64,000 nt of DNA from Jackrogersella multiformis. Lineage: Eukaryota; Ascomycota; Sordariomycetes; Xylariales; Hypoxylaceae. The stretch's first letter is position 1, and each line of letters opens with the position of its first letter. The position numbers were made by a program, and so were the translations under genes. Below, in pieces: positions 11,360 through 22,901 of the stretch. The notes beneath the pieces were generated by a model. The model was not told the DNA's origin and did not search any database. It saw only the letters and a list, made by a program, of their open reading frames with translations. Location of the stretch: positions 2,914,001 through 2,978,000 of the forward strand of contig CADCXD010000011.1 in assembly GCA_902806575.1 (NCBI GenBank), read 5' to 3'.

Positions 11360-12104
11360 TGTAAGCACAGATGATACCCAGTAGGTATCTAGACAGTTAA
11401 ACAGTTGAAGGTTGAAGGTTGAGAAGAGAGTAAAAAATCGTCATCTAGAGCCGAAGAGGGACCTCAGACCGCGGGGCAAATATACATCATATACGCATAT
11501 TGAGGCTTAGGTACCTAGGTAGCTCTAGTAGGTACCTAAGGTATCTACCTATTCTAGCGAGATTTAGCCAAGGTGCTTGTGTACATATGTACCTAGGTAA
11601 TCAAGGGTACCTAGCCTATGAACGAAACCTGTGGATGTTTCGAGATTCACAGTTGGAACCTAAGAATAACAAAAACATTACTATTAGCCAGTGCCAGTGC
11701 TAGTACCATTGATGAACTCTTAGGATATATTAATCCAAATGTCCAGTTGAATGGGCATCCGTGTCAAATTATTAATCCGCTTCTAGCCCACCTTTTCTCT
11801 TTTCTTTAGCTATCGAGTTTTCTATTTCCCCCTAATCGTTGCCGGCGTCGGTTCCATCAGAAACGAGGCATCAAGAAGACCGCAACCTATGTCTAGAAAC
11901 GATGAAGATTGGCTCCCCAAGCTCCGATGTTCGACATCGCGATTCTCAATCATTTCCAATTATTTCCGCAGGATCTATGAAAACCGAATGTCACCACATT
12001 GGGCGGGCATCAGGGTTAGCTCCTTAAAGCCGAATAGCATCGCTCTTCATTTACGCTCAAGTGCCTATTCATAATCAGTTCCCGAGTAAACAGATTTCGG
12101 ACAG
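11360..12104. other. Intergenic region, no gene seen
   Basis: There is no supportable gene between the PBDC1-like gene start and the MFS gene end. Clusters of the CCTAGG/CCTACC motif occur at about 11508-11550 and 11586-11615. The remainder shows no clear structure. Confidence 0.5.
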
Positions 12105-14172
12105 CTAAGCTACACTTACAATAGCAAATGAACTTCTTCCTCGGATCTTGTCTCCGAACAAAACCAGCACCCACGGAACAACAGTCAATATCGTGGCGAT
12201 CCCCCCTAGCAGGCCACCCATCGCGTCTTCGCCCAGATTTCGGATCAACGGTCCCGTGACAAGAGGGAACGCTCCGCCAAGTACGTTGCGACAAAAGGAT
12301 TGCGCCGCCAATGCTGACGATGCGTACGTCTGGTAGATATCTGCAAGATAGTTAAACGTAGCCAGATAGACGTAAAAGATGCCCATCGTCGCAAGGAATA
12401 TCGCAAACGTAGGAACCATCCAATGAATCGACGGCTGAGCCGCAAACCCGAACAGGTAAAGACCCACCGGAAGCAACACCGACGTAAAACATGTGAAATA
12501 CAACCGTGATTCTGGGGACTCGGGCGGGAATTTCCGACGCATGAAAGCCCAGAATCCGGTAATAGTAGTGACCTCGGTATTCTCCGAGCTGTCCTCGGAG
12601 CTGTCCAACTCGGAACTATCGGATCCCGACTGCCACTTGGGATGCTTGAGTATACTCTCCTGATATATACCGATAGCCGTCGACATTATAGATCCTACAA
12701 TCATGGCTGTAAACACGTAACCCGACTGTTCGATACTGAAGCCATACTGCCGTTGAAATACGAGCGGTATGGACCCGAATGTCAGGTAGAGAATAGCCCA
12801 CGCGAATGATACCCATAAGGAAAAGAAAAAAACGATCGGCTCGGTGAAGAGCAACAGGAACGGCCGGAATAGCGAGACGGTTACCATAGTAGTGATGGAT
12901 GCCCGCTGTTCGTCCTCCTTCACCATCCATCGAATTCGCCGTAGACGTTCGTCCCTCCTTGCTATTTGCTTTTCTGGCAGCTTCGGCCCATCTAACAAAT
13001 CACCATCTGGCCTAAAAGCCCTGACCCCAAACACGCCCTTCTCCTCCAATTGTGTATACCACATATTCAAAACTTTTGCCTTCCTCGACAAGAGCACCGA
13101 GCCTCGGCTCTCCTTAAAGAAGGCCACGATAGCCACCATCAGGATAAAGTCTACGATGACTATAACGCATAAGTCATGAGCCCGGCCTCCTTTTTTTCTT
13201 CAGACGATAGACAGTGGCGCAGTTTTACTTACCTTGATGCCAAAATACCCATTTCCATTTCTCTTCCTCCACTTCCCCTTCCCACCTCTGAACCATGACC
13301 GCAGCCACCAGGGGCCCAAGGCCGGTACCGACCAAGACGGAACCGCTAAAGAGTGCCATCGGTGTATTGCGGTCCTCCTTCTCGTACATGTCGGCAATGA
13401 CGCCGCCCACCATAGTGCTGAACACGCTTCCGCCGACACCCGTGAGAAACCGGGCGATCAGCATGCCTGCCAAGTTCGTGACTACTCCGCACACGGCCTG
13501 GAAAACGACGAATACGACACCGGCGACGGCGAAGATGGGATACCGTCCGTTGATCTCGGAAAACGGAGCAAGGATCATAGGGGCTATGGCGAAGCCGACG
13601 CAGAAAGTTGTCACGCCTGCCAGCGCGCCCTCGCGTGTCGTATTTAGGTCCAGGGCGATCAAGTCTGCAGATTCGGAATACGCGCCAGCCGCGTACGCCG
13701 TGAAGCAGGTAGAAATGCAGGATATACTCACCATAACTCCTTTGCGTGCCTTAGGCCACGTCAATGGATCCGTATACCGCGAAAGGTCTGGGCAAGCCGG
13801 GAGGTTATCATGGTCCAATCGCGGGTCCCCTATATTTTCTACCGGCGTGTCGAACGTCAGGTAGAGATAGGTGATGGGCGTACTGACATCGGGTGCTGTC
13901 AAATCACCAACCGTCTCTTGGTAGGCTGCCGTTCTTAACATCTCAGCCTCGGTGGTGGCAGGATCCAAACTAGAAATTTCGGATTGTCCGGCCAGAATAC
14001 CAGACTGCGCCAGCCCGTACTTCTCCGATGTTTTGTCAGACCTTAGATGATCATTTCTTCCAGAGAATGCTGCCCCGCTGTTGTCGTTTTCCAGATCCAT
14101 GCCTGAAGTAAATTTACTCGATTGGCATGTATAGAACTTCCTCGGCCAAGCTTTGTTGTCAGAAATCGACAT
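12105..14172 (-). CDS. MFS transporter, DHA1 drug/polyamine exporter type
   Basis: Exons 14172-13233 and 13159-12105 give 664 aa. The N-terminal ~150 residues are soluble and polar. Membrane segments follow, then WKWVFWHQ joined by the 73-nt intron (13160-13232) to VIVDFILMVA. FFKESRGSVLLSRKAK in the following loop is typical of fungal DHA1 proteins of the Tpo/Flu1 group, as is the mid-protein hydrophilic loop. The C-terminal half keeps the remaining helices and ends in KIRGRSSFAIVSVA. The true ATG is at 14172; the open frame upstream begins with GTG. These proteins are plasma-membrane proton antiporters exporting drugs, polyamines or metabolites; the substrate here is unknown. Confidence 0.9.
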
Positions 14173-16176
14173 AAGAATCCTCTCTAAAAGGATATAATGA
14201 CTCAAAGCTTTCTTCCGCACCGTGGAGAAATCTTATGTGATCAGAGGAAGACGTTTGCTTGCGGTCGGTCGTACGAAGAGTTCGTTCTACAAATGTAGAG
14301 AGAACATGTGAAATGCCGACTCGGTAGACTCGAAAGCTAGCCAGTGGTACAAAGGCAGACGCTCCTAGATTTGGGTATATAAAATTAAGATGGCTATCAA
14401 CCCGCGTTGGGGCGGTGTAAGAAAGCGGTATGCCAGTTGCGATCGTAGCCACGCGTTCAAAGATCCGATGACAATACCGATATCATTTTACTATCGAACA
14501 GCAACAAATACCGAGATATCGGAAGAGCCTCGAGGTCACGACGATATCCCCGATGGATCGAACACATCGAGGTACTCGGAAGGCGGTAGGAGGTGGGAAA
14601 GATATTCCCGATTATTCCCGCGACGGTTTGTGGATATCCTCGTTCCCATCAGAACTGTTAATGGCGGACAAATTTCCCTGCTAACGCAGCTAATCTAGAT
14701 CAAGGGATAAAATTAATACTAGTCCCTATGTTAGGCGGATATAACGATTACAAACTGCGCCTAAGATACCTATCCGGGTACATAGCAATCCGTAACCTAC
14801 AGCAAAGGAAATGCAAGATCAAAGAGCGGGTAGTTAATAGATATTAGTGTTGTTGTCTTCTCGACATTCTTGCGTTAAAATACCTCCGCGAAGCTAAAAA
14901 TAAATGATACACCTACCTTTTCTAAATATGTACCTAAGACAATATATCCCTAGATGGTATATGATCTTCTACAACGGGGGGGAAGAAACAACATTTCCCA
15001 ACACTCCCAGAAGCAAGGACAGCTATATCAACGACAATGAAGAAAATTATAAAACTGCTAGTAGGAAGTTAATTTTATCCACATGAAACATGATTTAGGT
15101 GTTCTTCATTCATATGGGTATGCTCGGCTAGAAAGTCATATATATGAATACATACTAGGAAGAGTGTTAGTTATTGGGATGGATTTTGAATAACTCAACT
15201 TTTACAAGCAACGCAACTAACCTAGCTAGAGAATAAACGCCCACTTCGGCTAGATTTTGGGGGTTGTTATACTCGTCTTCCTCTTTGTTCTTCCTGCTAA
15301 TATGTATTTAGCGTCTCAAGAGCAACTTGGCATAAATTAAAGTCTCCTACATGTATTTGCAGATAACCTTGGGACGTAGCCACGCAAAGCTTTAGGCATT
15401 TAATTACCTATCTATACAGGTATATAGGTAGGTAGGCATATTTACGTCGACTACGTGCTATGAGCTCACCTAATGTACGTAGCTGGCGTGGTGTGTGCCC
15501 GTTCTATCGATATTATCTCAACCGCTTACCTTAGGTAGGTAGACAACGTCGAAGTACGCTACCACTAAGAAAAGGGGTTAGCATTTGGATATATTATTAA
15601 CAACAGCAGCTAAGTCAATTTGACTCATCGTTATAATACGTGACGACTGGAAACTTACAGAGTATTTTATAGCTAGCTCATGCCAATCAAAGAAAACGGT
15701 AGCATGACCCTTAAGCATGCCCTACGTATTACTACCTCACGATCCCAATAGTTGTTTATCTGCCTTACTATCCTCATCTTGACGATTCCTTTTGTAGACG
15801 GCAATGTACATCAACTTTCTCATGTAGAATGTACCTTCATCGCGAGATTATCTAGGATGCGATGTTGATTTTAAAATAGAGAAGACCTTAATAAGTAGGT
15901 AGCTAGATAAGTACGGTCAAAATATGAGGCGTTACTTTAAGGAAGAGCTTTGAAAATATAAATATTCACATCTATTAGCGATGCCGTGTATAGAACGGCG
16001 GAAGGCTATCAATTCGACCTGATCTGACTAATACCTCAATTCCAAACACGCACAGCAGATGTTCACTATGGCAAATAACCGATGCCAGCCGATAAGTACA
16101 GCTATGATACAATTAAGACAAGCTATAATCCCGGGAGAATTCCCGCCTCGGTGATGCAACGTCTGCCGTCGCATCT
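14173..16176. other. 2-kb intergenic region, no gene seen
   Basis: No coding frame has family support. The DNA is moderately AT-rich and carries scattered CCTAGG/GGTAGG motif copies (for example around 15405-15436 and 15530-15543). It holds the MFS promoter on one side and the MSH6 3' flank on the other. Confidence 0.5.
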
Positions 16177-19100
16177 TTACAGAGCCTCGATCGCCTGCGC
16201 AAGAACGTCCAAGCTTCGCATACTAAAATCCTTGCTTTTCCCCTCGTCTAGCAGCGCAGCGACGTCGCTCAGCATACCGAGAGGAATATAGCAGCCTTCT
16301 CTTGCGCGTTCTAGGCTCTCCTTGAGCCTGCTAGTGTGCTCCCATTCCCTCGCAGCCACCTCTGCTCTCTCGATAACGCGGCTGGAGATTCCGCACATGG
16401 CCGCGCAATGCATGCCAAAACTCCCCTCAGCCACGCCGTCCTCCAGTTTGTACAAGAATGTGACACGCCGCTGCTCATCGTCGACGTGGATCTGCATGCG
16501 CTTTGCTCTAATCTCGGGGTGGTTTTCGAATTCTGTCGCGAGAGAGTGGTAGTGCGTGGCAAAGAAGCCGATGCATCCTATATGCGTGGCGACGTGGTGC
16601 AGGACAGCCTGAGCCACGGCTACACCGTCGTAGCTGGAAGTACCACGGCCGAGCTCGTCGAGGATGACGAGCGAGCGCGGCGTGGCCTCGGATAGGATCT
16701 TTTTCGTTTCCGACAATTCGACGAAGAAAGTCGATTGCGCCGCGAAGATGTTGTCGTTCGCGCCGAGTCGGGACATGATACGATCGCAAGGAGTTAACCT
16801 AGCAGAGGTGGCCGGCACGTAACAACCGATCTGCGCCATGATGACCGCGATACAAGACTGCACGCGTATAGATTTAGTAGGTAGAAGGCCAGGGAATAGT
16901 GGTTTGGAGATGTCTCTTTACTTACCATTCGCAGGATCGTGGACTTGCCAGCAGCGTTGGCACCCGTCAAGAGGTCTATCTTGGCGGAGTCGCCACCTAG
17001 CACGATATCGTTAGGGATGAAATCATCGACGGTGTTGAGCATGCAGGGGTGGCGGAGCTCTTCGAGTTCGACAACGCTGCGCTCCTCGTCTACGAAGACG
17101 GGGCGGCAGCTCGGCTCTCCCAATGACGAAGATGCTCTAGAGAGGCTAAGGAGGCAGTCGAATTGAGACATGACGCGGATGGCCTGCAGCCAAGTATCGT
17201 AGTCGACGTCGAACCGTCGGAAGAGACGCAGGGCCACTTCTCGAACGAGCTGACAGTGAGTCTCCTCGGCCTCCTGCAACTGCCGCACAAGATCCGTGAG
17301 CTCTTTAAAGTAATAGCGCTTGACGCTCGAGGTGGCCGACATCTGCTGCCAGTTCTTGGGGACCTTGACCGATTTGGGAGCCTCGATCTGGTAGACCTCC
17401 TTCCCTATGTCGGTAAACTTGAGAGATCTATTCTTCAGCTCGGCTTTCTTCGCGTCGAGCAGCGCCTGGAGATCGTCCTTGATCTTGACGATCTTGTCGT
17501 GACTCTTATCAAAGTCACCCTCGATGCCGCGCTCGGGAACGAGGATTTTTTCGTCTCGGGCCTTCTTGCGATCGAACGCGGTCTTCCAGTACGACAACGG
17601 TTCTTTGAGGTTTGGCATAGACGAGACAAGCCGGCCGAGCAGGTTGCGGTCGTTACCGAAACCGCCGAGCAGACCCACGGTGTGATCGATCTGCTCGAAA
17701 CCCTCGAGGACCTTCGCGAAGTCTTCGGGTCGGCAAGCTCCGGCGTGAATTCGCGAGATGAGGCGCTCGAGATCGGGCATCCTCGTCATACGCGACGCCA
17801 ACTGCTCTCTGGTAGTCGGGTCCCCGTTGAGCATGTCGACGGCGTCTAGGCGTTCGTTGATCTTTTCAATATCGCACAGCGGATGACATACCCACTGGCG
17901 GAAGAGCCGCTTGCCGAATGGCGTAACGCAGCGGTTCAGGAGAGCGAACAGCGTTCCATCCTGTCCCCCGTTGGCAGAATTGGCGAAGATCTCGAGGTTG
18001 ATGAGGGTTTGGCCGTCGAGGACCAACGTGCCGTTCTTGTGAATGGGGTTGTACCACGTAAAATTGCCTTGGGACAGAAGGTTCCGCTCGATCTTGAGAA
18101 CCCTGAGGTACTGGACTAGGGCACCGAGAGCAGACATCACCAGATCCTTCTCCCTCGCCTCGGCTAAGGTGATAGGCCAATGCTCCTCCTCCTGCACCGC
18201 CCCGCCTCCTGCTTCTTCCGCGAAGTATCCGTTGCAATCTAGTTCCCTGCGGGTAAGATCGGCCTCCCAGAACTCGGTGCCGGACTTGAAATAATTCCAT
18301 ATGGTGGTGGGGGAGGTGTTATTCTTGAGGATGCGCAGAGCTTTGGTGGAGATGCGCGACTTTTCGAGGAGCAGCTCTCTGGGGTTCGTCTGAGCGACTA
18401 ACGTCTCAAACTTAGTCAGGTCGACGTCGTCGTCGAATTCGGAGATGAAGAACTGGCCCGTGGCGGCGTCGACAAAGGCGACGCCGAACGCCGGGTGATC
18501 GTCGACGACGGATTCCTTGATGGCCACGCAGTAGGTTGCCATGTCGTCTTGAAGCATGCTGCCGTCGACCAGCGTACCGCCGGTGAGGATGCAGGCGAGC
18601 TCTCGCCGGATGATCTTGTCCTGCTTCTTAGATTTGCTATCAACTCTCTCACGCATCTCCTTGCCCAGCGCAGTTTCCATCTGGTCGACGCGCGCGACCT
18701 TGTAGCCCTTGGCGATGAACTGATTGACCCACATATCAAGCGAGCTTTCGGGCACTCCTACCATGCGCATGTTGACGCGGTCGGTGAGCTTAAGGTCGAA
18801 GAGCTGGTGGCCGACAGTGGCATCGTTCTCGTAGAGCTCGTAGAACTTTCCCTTCTTGAAGAAGACCACCGTATCCCATAGCTTCTGCTTGATTTCCCAA
18901 TATTGCTTCTCGAAAGCCGAAAAACTCTTCCACGCCGACGGAGGGACGTAGACAGTCGCAGGGTCAAAGTCCGGGTGACCCGGGGCGTTCCGGTTGATGT
19001 CGTTGATGTCGGCCAGCCAAGGATAACGATCTTCGGGTTCGCGAGTATGAGCTTTTTGCTTGCCAGTGGGAGTCTTGGTTGTAGGTTGAGTGGCTGTCCT

Positions 19101-20046
19101 TGACCTTGCTGGCTCGATATTATCCGGATCGTACCGCCATTGCTGAGCAGTCGATGCCGACGGCACGCAATCCGTCGCTTCTTCTCCTTCTTCCTCGTCA
19201 GCGTCCTTGTCGGCTTGTTGCTCGTCTTCCCGTCTAGAGGCCAGGAGGGAAGCGTGCGACCGCTTTCGGGAAGGTTGAGCCTTGGAAGGACGTTTTCGTT
19301 TTCGGGTTGGACCGTCTGACTCGTCGGAGGCTAGGAAATCCGCCATCTCGTCTATAATGAATTCGTTAGATCATAATGCTGCGCAAACCCTTATCTATCG
19401 CTACGTCGTGGGCACGTACCATCTTGGTCATCCGCAGCTACGACGCCTTTGCCCTCTTCATAATCGTCCTCATCGTCGTCGACGATCCTAGATTGCTGGC
19501 GGCCACGACGTCGAGTCTGAGAGGTCTTGATGGCTAAGAAAACGTCTTCGTCGGAAGACTCGGCATAGTTGACTGTCTTTTTAGTCTGCAGGGAACAATC
19601 TATTAGCGAAATGATACGGGACACAAAAGGAAAGGAGCGCGCTATCTCACCTTGCGACTCGGACTACTGTCTAGGACGGGATGGGCGGCGGCGGCGGGAA
19701 GAGGCTGTTTCAGTGCTGCTTTAGCGGGAGCGATAGTCGAGGGGAGCGATGCGTTGCTAGATACCTTTATCGTAGCGGCAGAGCCGTGGTTCTCCTGGGA
19801 GCTAGAAGGTTCTAGGCCATCGCTGCTGGGCACGGGGGTGATGGAAGAAGGTTTCCTATTGGACTTTGTGGTTTCCTTCAGGAAGGAGGGCGTGGGAGAA
19901 GAGGTCGGAATCGGTGACGCTTTGGCGAAGAAGCCGAGGATGGTCTGTTGCCCCTTTCCCGTGGCGGCGGCGGAAGATGAAGCGGAGCTGGGTTTTCTAG
20001 ACAAAGAAGGTGTCTTCTTCGCCGGCGTTCGAGAAGAATCCCCCAT
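16177..20046 (-). CDS. MSH6: DNA mismatch repair protein MSH6 (MutS homolog 6)
   Basis: Exons 20046-19651, 19585-19420, 19351-16926 and 16857-16177 give 1222 aa, normal for MSH6. A PCNA-binding PIP box (QQTILGFF, residues 33-40) sits in a long disordered N-terminus. The mismatch-reading Phe-x-Glu motif is in GKFYELYE (about residues 355-362). The Walker A loop GANAAGKST (about 984-992) ends just before intron 3. Walker B LVILDELGRGTSS follows near 1060. MSH6 pairs with MSH2 as MutS-alpha in the nucleus and recognises base mismatches and small loops. The PIP box and the F-x-E motif distinguish it from MSH2, MSH4 and MSH5. All key residues are present, so it looks functional. Confidence 0.97.
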
Positions 20047-20865
20047 CCTTTTTATTGCTCTTGGGTTTGTTTTGGTCTACACAACCAGACGGTAGAGATG
20101 ATCGAAGATGACCAACGCCACGAATACGAAGCGATTGGGTGTATTTCACCTAGGTAGTATTTCGTCAGATGATGCCCCAGAACACCCGAAGCAATTTGAA
20201 TTCGGAATGCGTACGAAGATTAGAAACAAAGATGTGGAATTCTCATCTACGTAACTCGAGATCGGATTGATTAAACGAAGGCAATGGGTAACTACCTAAA
20301 TATGAAGCAAGGTGAAAGGTGAAGTGTCCAGGTATGCATTTATTGTGTGTACTATTAGAATTAAATTATCTAGATGTAGGTATGTACCTAAGGTACCTAG
20401 ATGTTAGGTTTAGAGATACCTAATTAACGAGAGACGCGACTTCCCGCGTAAGAGTCCCTTTTTCTTGGTCCCGCGTCGCGTCCATTTCTAGGAGGTACAC
20501 CTCCAGGTACCTATTACATTACGTCAAAATATGGATCTGGGCACGTGCTAATTCGTACTGTAAAATACTGTCCTAGGTACCCACACCCGAGCTTCTTTAT
20601 CCTTCATCCTGTAATTCTACAACATCAACCTGACGAAAAACATCAACATCACAAACACCAGCTAAAACCTGCATTGCAAGTAGTGCGAAACATTCTTATT
20701 TACAATCACTAGGTACTTTCTCATCACATATATATGGATCCAACCCGATATAATCTATACCCGATGCTATTAGGCGTTAAAATCTTCTTCACTCAAGTAC
20801 GACAGGAATCTTTCGCTTACCTAGGTACCTAGGTAGGTAGGTAACATGGCTGATACTGGAGGTAA
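20047..20865. other. Intergenic region, no gene seen
   Basis: This region holds the MSH6 promoter side. No gene is supported. It contains several motif clusters, the clearest at 20819-20844 where CCTAGGTA units are stacked. Confidence 0.5.
20819..20844. repeat. Tandem/palindromic CCTAGGTA cluster
   Basis: ACCTAGGTACCTAGGTAGG and following bases form overlapping palindromes (CCTAGG and GGTACC alternating). This is a clean example of the dispersed intergenic motif. Confidence 0.75.
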
Positions 20866-21948
20866 TCAATCTAGAACGTAGCCCTGGGTTATGACCGGCG
20901 GTTCTTTTGGGCCTGCGAGGTCAAAAGGCCTAATCGTTCGTCGTCTGCCGTCGGCTATGACCTCGGTCCTTACTTCGGGAATGACGCACTCGACGGCGAT
21001 GCGGGCGTTGTAGTCGAGCGACGCCATCAGCACCCACGCGTTGATGCCGGTCATCTCGATACGGTATTGGAATGGGTTGACCCATCGCGTGAGCTCCGGG
21101 AATTCATTGAGGTCCCATTTTTCGTTTCTGATGTACATCCCTAGTAGCCAGTCGAGCAGTCCTTTGACGGCGGCGAAGCAGCGCTCGCCTGACGTAGTTT
21201 CGCCTAGCGGCATCGGAGGCATCCCCCCTTCGATCCACTTTGCCTCGGACGTGTCGAAGCCTCCGCGCTCAAGGAATTCTACCAGGCGTGCCCTGACTTG
21301 ATACAAGCGGGTCCATACGTAGGTATGTTTTCCGTCTTCGTTAGGCTTATTATCACGGCGCGGATCGTAGATCTCGTATCGCATAAGGTGGTCGTACGTG
21401 GTGGGAGACCCGGGAGCCGCTTCGGCGTACCAGATGACCAGGATGTAGTCCAACCCCCACTCGTCCTCGACCCAGAGCGGCCAGATCACCCAGGGCTGGC
21501 TCTTGAGTTGCGTATAATGACTATACATCCCCGTCTCCGGATCTATACGGGAAGGCTCGTCCATCCTTCCGTATTCCTCCTTGCAAGCGTTATCATCCTG
21601 GCCCCAGAGGGCGGGGCCGTTGGTGTGGCCGACATGTACCGTATCCTTTAGGTCGCCTGGAAGACAATTCCAAAGGTGTTCGTTCGCTACATCCAAAGCG
21701 CATTTGGTGATGGGAGCATTGTAGGCGATCTGGAGACTGCTAAGCCCGTTCATGGCTTGATCAAACTCTGCACGGTACGTCGGAACCGGAGCATCCCTCT
21801 TGAGTCTCTTGGACTGCGGCACGTGTCTGTATGTCCCATCGTTCAACGTCCAGCCAGGGCCCACGCGTACTTCGTAGTCGTCTATCGATGAGATAGGTCT
21901 TTTCGGTGACTTGGCAGGGCTTTCCCGGGCCTTTGCCGTGGAGCTCAT
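20866..21948 (-). CDS. Hypothetical protein, 360 aa
   Basis: This intron-free open frame has an ATG and a coding character similar to neighbouring genes, but I do not recognise the family. The N-terminus is basic and disordered (MSSTAKARESPAKSPKRP), with a KRLKR run near residue 50 that could be a nuclear signal. The middle is rich in Trp and acidic residues (SQPWVIWPLWVEDEWGLDY, ILVIWYAEA, then YEIYDPRRD). The C-terminal third contains a predicted globular stretch with WVNPFQYRIEMTGINAWVLM. The hydrophobic strand followed by YDPR is faintly reminiscent of a cysteine-protease fold such as Ulp1, but no His-Asp-Cys triad can be pointed to. No signal peptide or membrane segment is visible. Confidence 0.7.
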   Translation of the reverse strand: MSSTAKARESPAKSPKRPISSIDDYEVRVGPGWTLNDGTYRHVPQSKRLKRDAPVPTYRAEFDQAMNGLSSLQIAYNAPITKCALDVANEHLWNCLPGDLKDTVHVGHTNGPALWGQDDNACKEEYGRMDEPSRIDPETGMYSHYTQLKSQPWVIWPLWVEDEWGLDYILVIWYAEAAPGSPTTYDHLMRYEIYDPRRDNKPNEDGKHTYVWTRLYQVRARLVEFLERGGFDTSEAKWIEGGMPPMPLGETTSGERCFAAVKGLLDWLLGMYIRNEKWDLNEFPELTRWVNPFQYRIEMTGINAWVLMASLDYNARIAVECVIPEVRTEVIADGRRRTIRPFDLAGPKEPPVITQGYVLD

Positions 21949-22583
21949 TTTCTTTGCGGTTGGTAGGGTCGTGAGCTTCCCAATGCTTGCTAGAGGATGG
22001 GCAGTGGACGATATGACTTCAGATTAATAACAACAACAGTCCGGAGATTTATCACGTAAAAGTGGACTGAAACCTGGTGACAATAGTAAAAATTTTATCA
22101 CTAGCAAGCATGATAGAAGGAGAGAGGGATGAAGAGAGGAATGTGTCAAGCTTTTGACTGCGTCGCAATAATAAATCCCTATCTACCTAGGTAGGTTAAT
22201 TGTACATTCCCGAGGTTGCAGGGTTGAGCATCTCCTTGGACTGAATTCATACAAGCATACAAGCAGCCTTTGTTCTCGCGGAAACTAGACCACACAGCGA
22301 TGCACAATGACTCGGTTAGGCCTCCTTGTTCTCAGCGATGGTTGCAGACTCTAGTCATACAAGGAGACAATGGCGTTTCGTATTTTCTTTCATTCTTAGA
22401 AATGGAAATGTGTATGCAGCGTGCCGGCGCTTCTGGATAGCTCACAAGAAACTTCTTCTTTGAAGTACCTACCTATCTACCTACCCCGAGTAGGTTTTGA
22501 GCGGGTTGTGGTTTAAATACGCTGTGTATGAGCCTAGTATAATAAACGGAATAGTCATGTCGACTTAGGCTTATCTCCATCGA
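21949..22583. other. Intergenic region between the 360-aa gene and the retrotransposon
   Basis: No gene is seen. Ordinary base composition gives way to very AT-rich DNA at the left LTR. CCTAGG-type motif copies lie near 22180-22196 and 22466-22493. Confidence 0.5.
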
Positions 22584-22588
22584 GAAGC
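22584..22588. repeat. Left target-site duplication (GAAGC)
   Basis: This 5-nt direct repeat immediately precedes the left LTR's TG. Its partner after the right LTR reads AAAGC, differing by one G-to-A transition. Confidence 0.7.
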
Positions 22589-22901
22589 TGTCATACGGAT
22601 AGGCTCCACGAAGCAGAGTATGATCAATATATGCATGCATGTTGGTAAATACGAGATGTATTAGAACTTATGAAATAAAGTTATTAGATAAGGTTAATTA
22701 GAAGACTTGATCAATATATGTAAGATTAAACCAATAGGATTAAGAGGGCGTTAACGGCGTTAAAGGAGATATTCAGATTATATATATATAAGTTATTATG
22801 CCTCGTTTTGCAAGAAAAGAAAAAAGGCAAGGACCTTAAGATTATAAAGAATTATAATTTAAATTTAAATTATAGTTTTAAACCTTATTACCTTTATTAC
22901 A
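22589..22901 (+). repeat. Left LTR (313 bp)
   Basis: It begins TGTCATACGG and ends TTATTACA (TG...CA). It aligns end to end without gaps to the right LTR, and the differences are almost all C/T or G/A transitions. The outer (left) two thirds keep more G and C than the matching part of the right LTR. Confidence 0.9.

Noticed and set aside
13190..13232. 43-nt intron in the DHA1 transporter
   Set aside because: It is in frame but leaves an odd insertion; the acceptor at 13160 gives a 73-nt intron and restores the conserved HQVIVD junction.
17163..17849. 228-codon open frame antisense to MSH6
   Set aside because: It lies wholly inside a conserved MSH6 exon on the other strand; GC-rich coding DNA often gives such mirror frames, and its translation has no family features.
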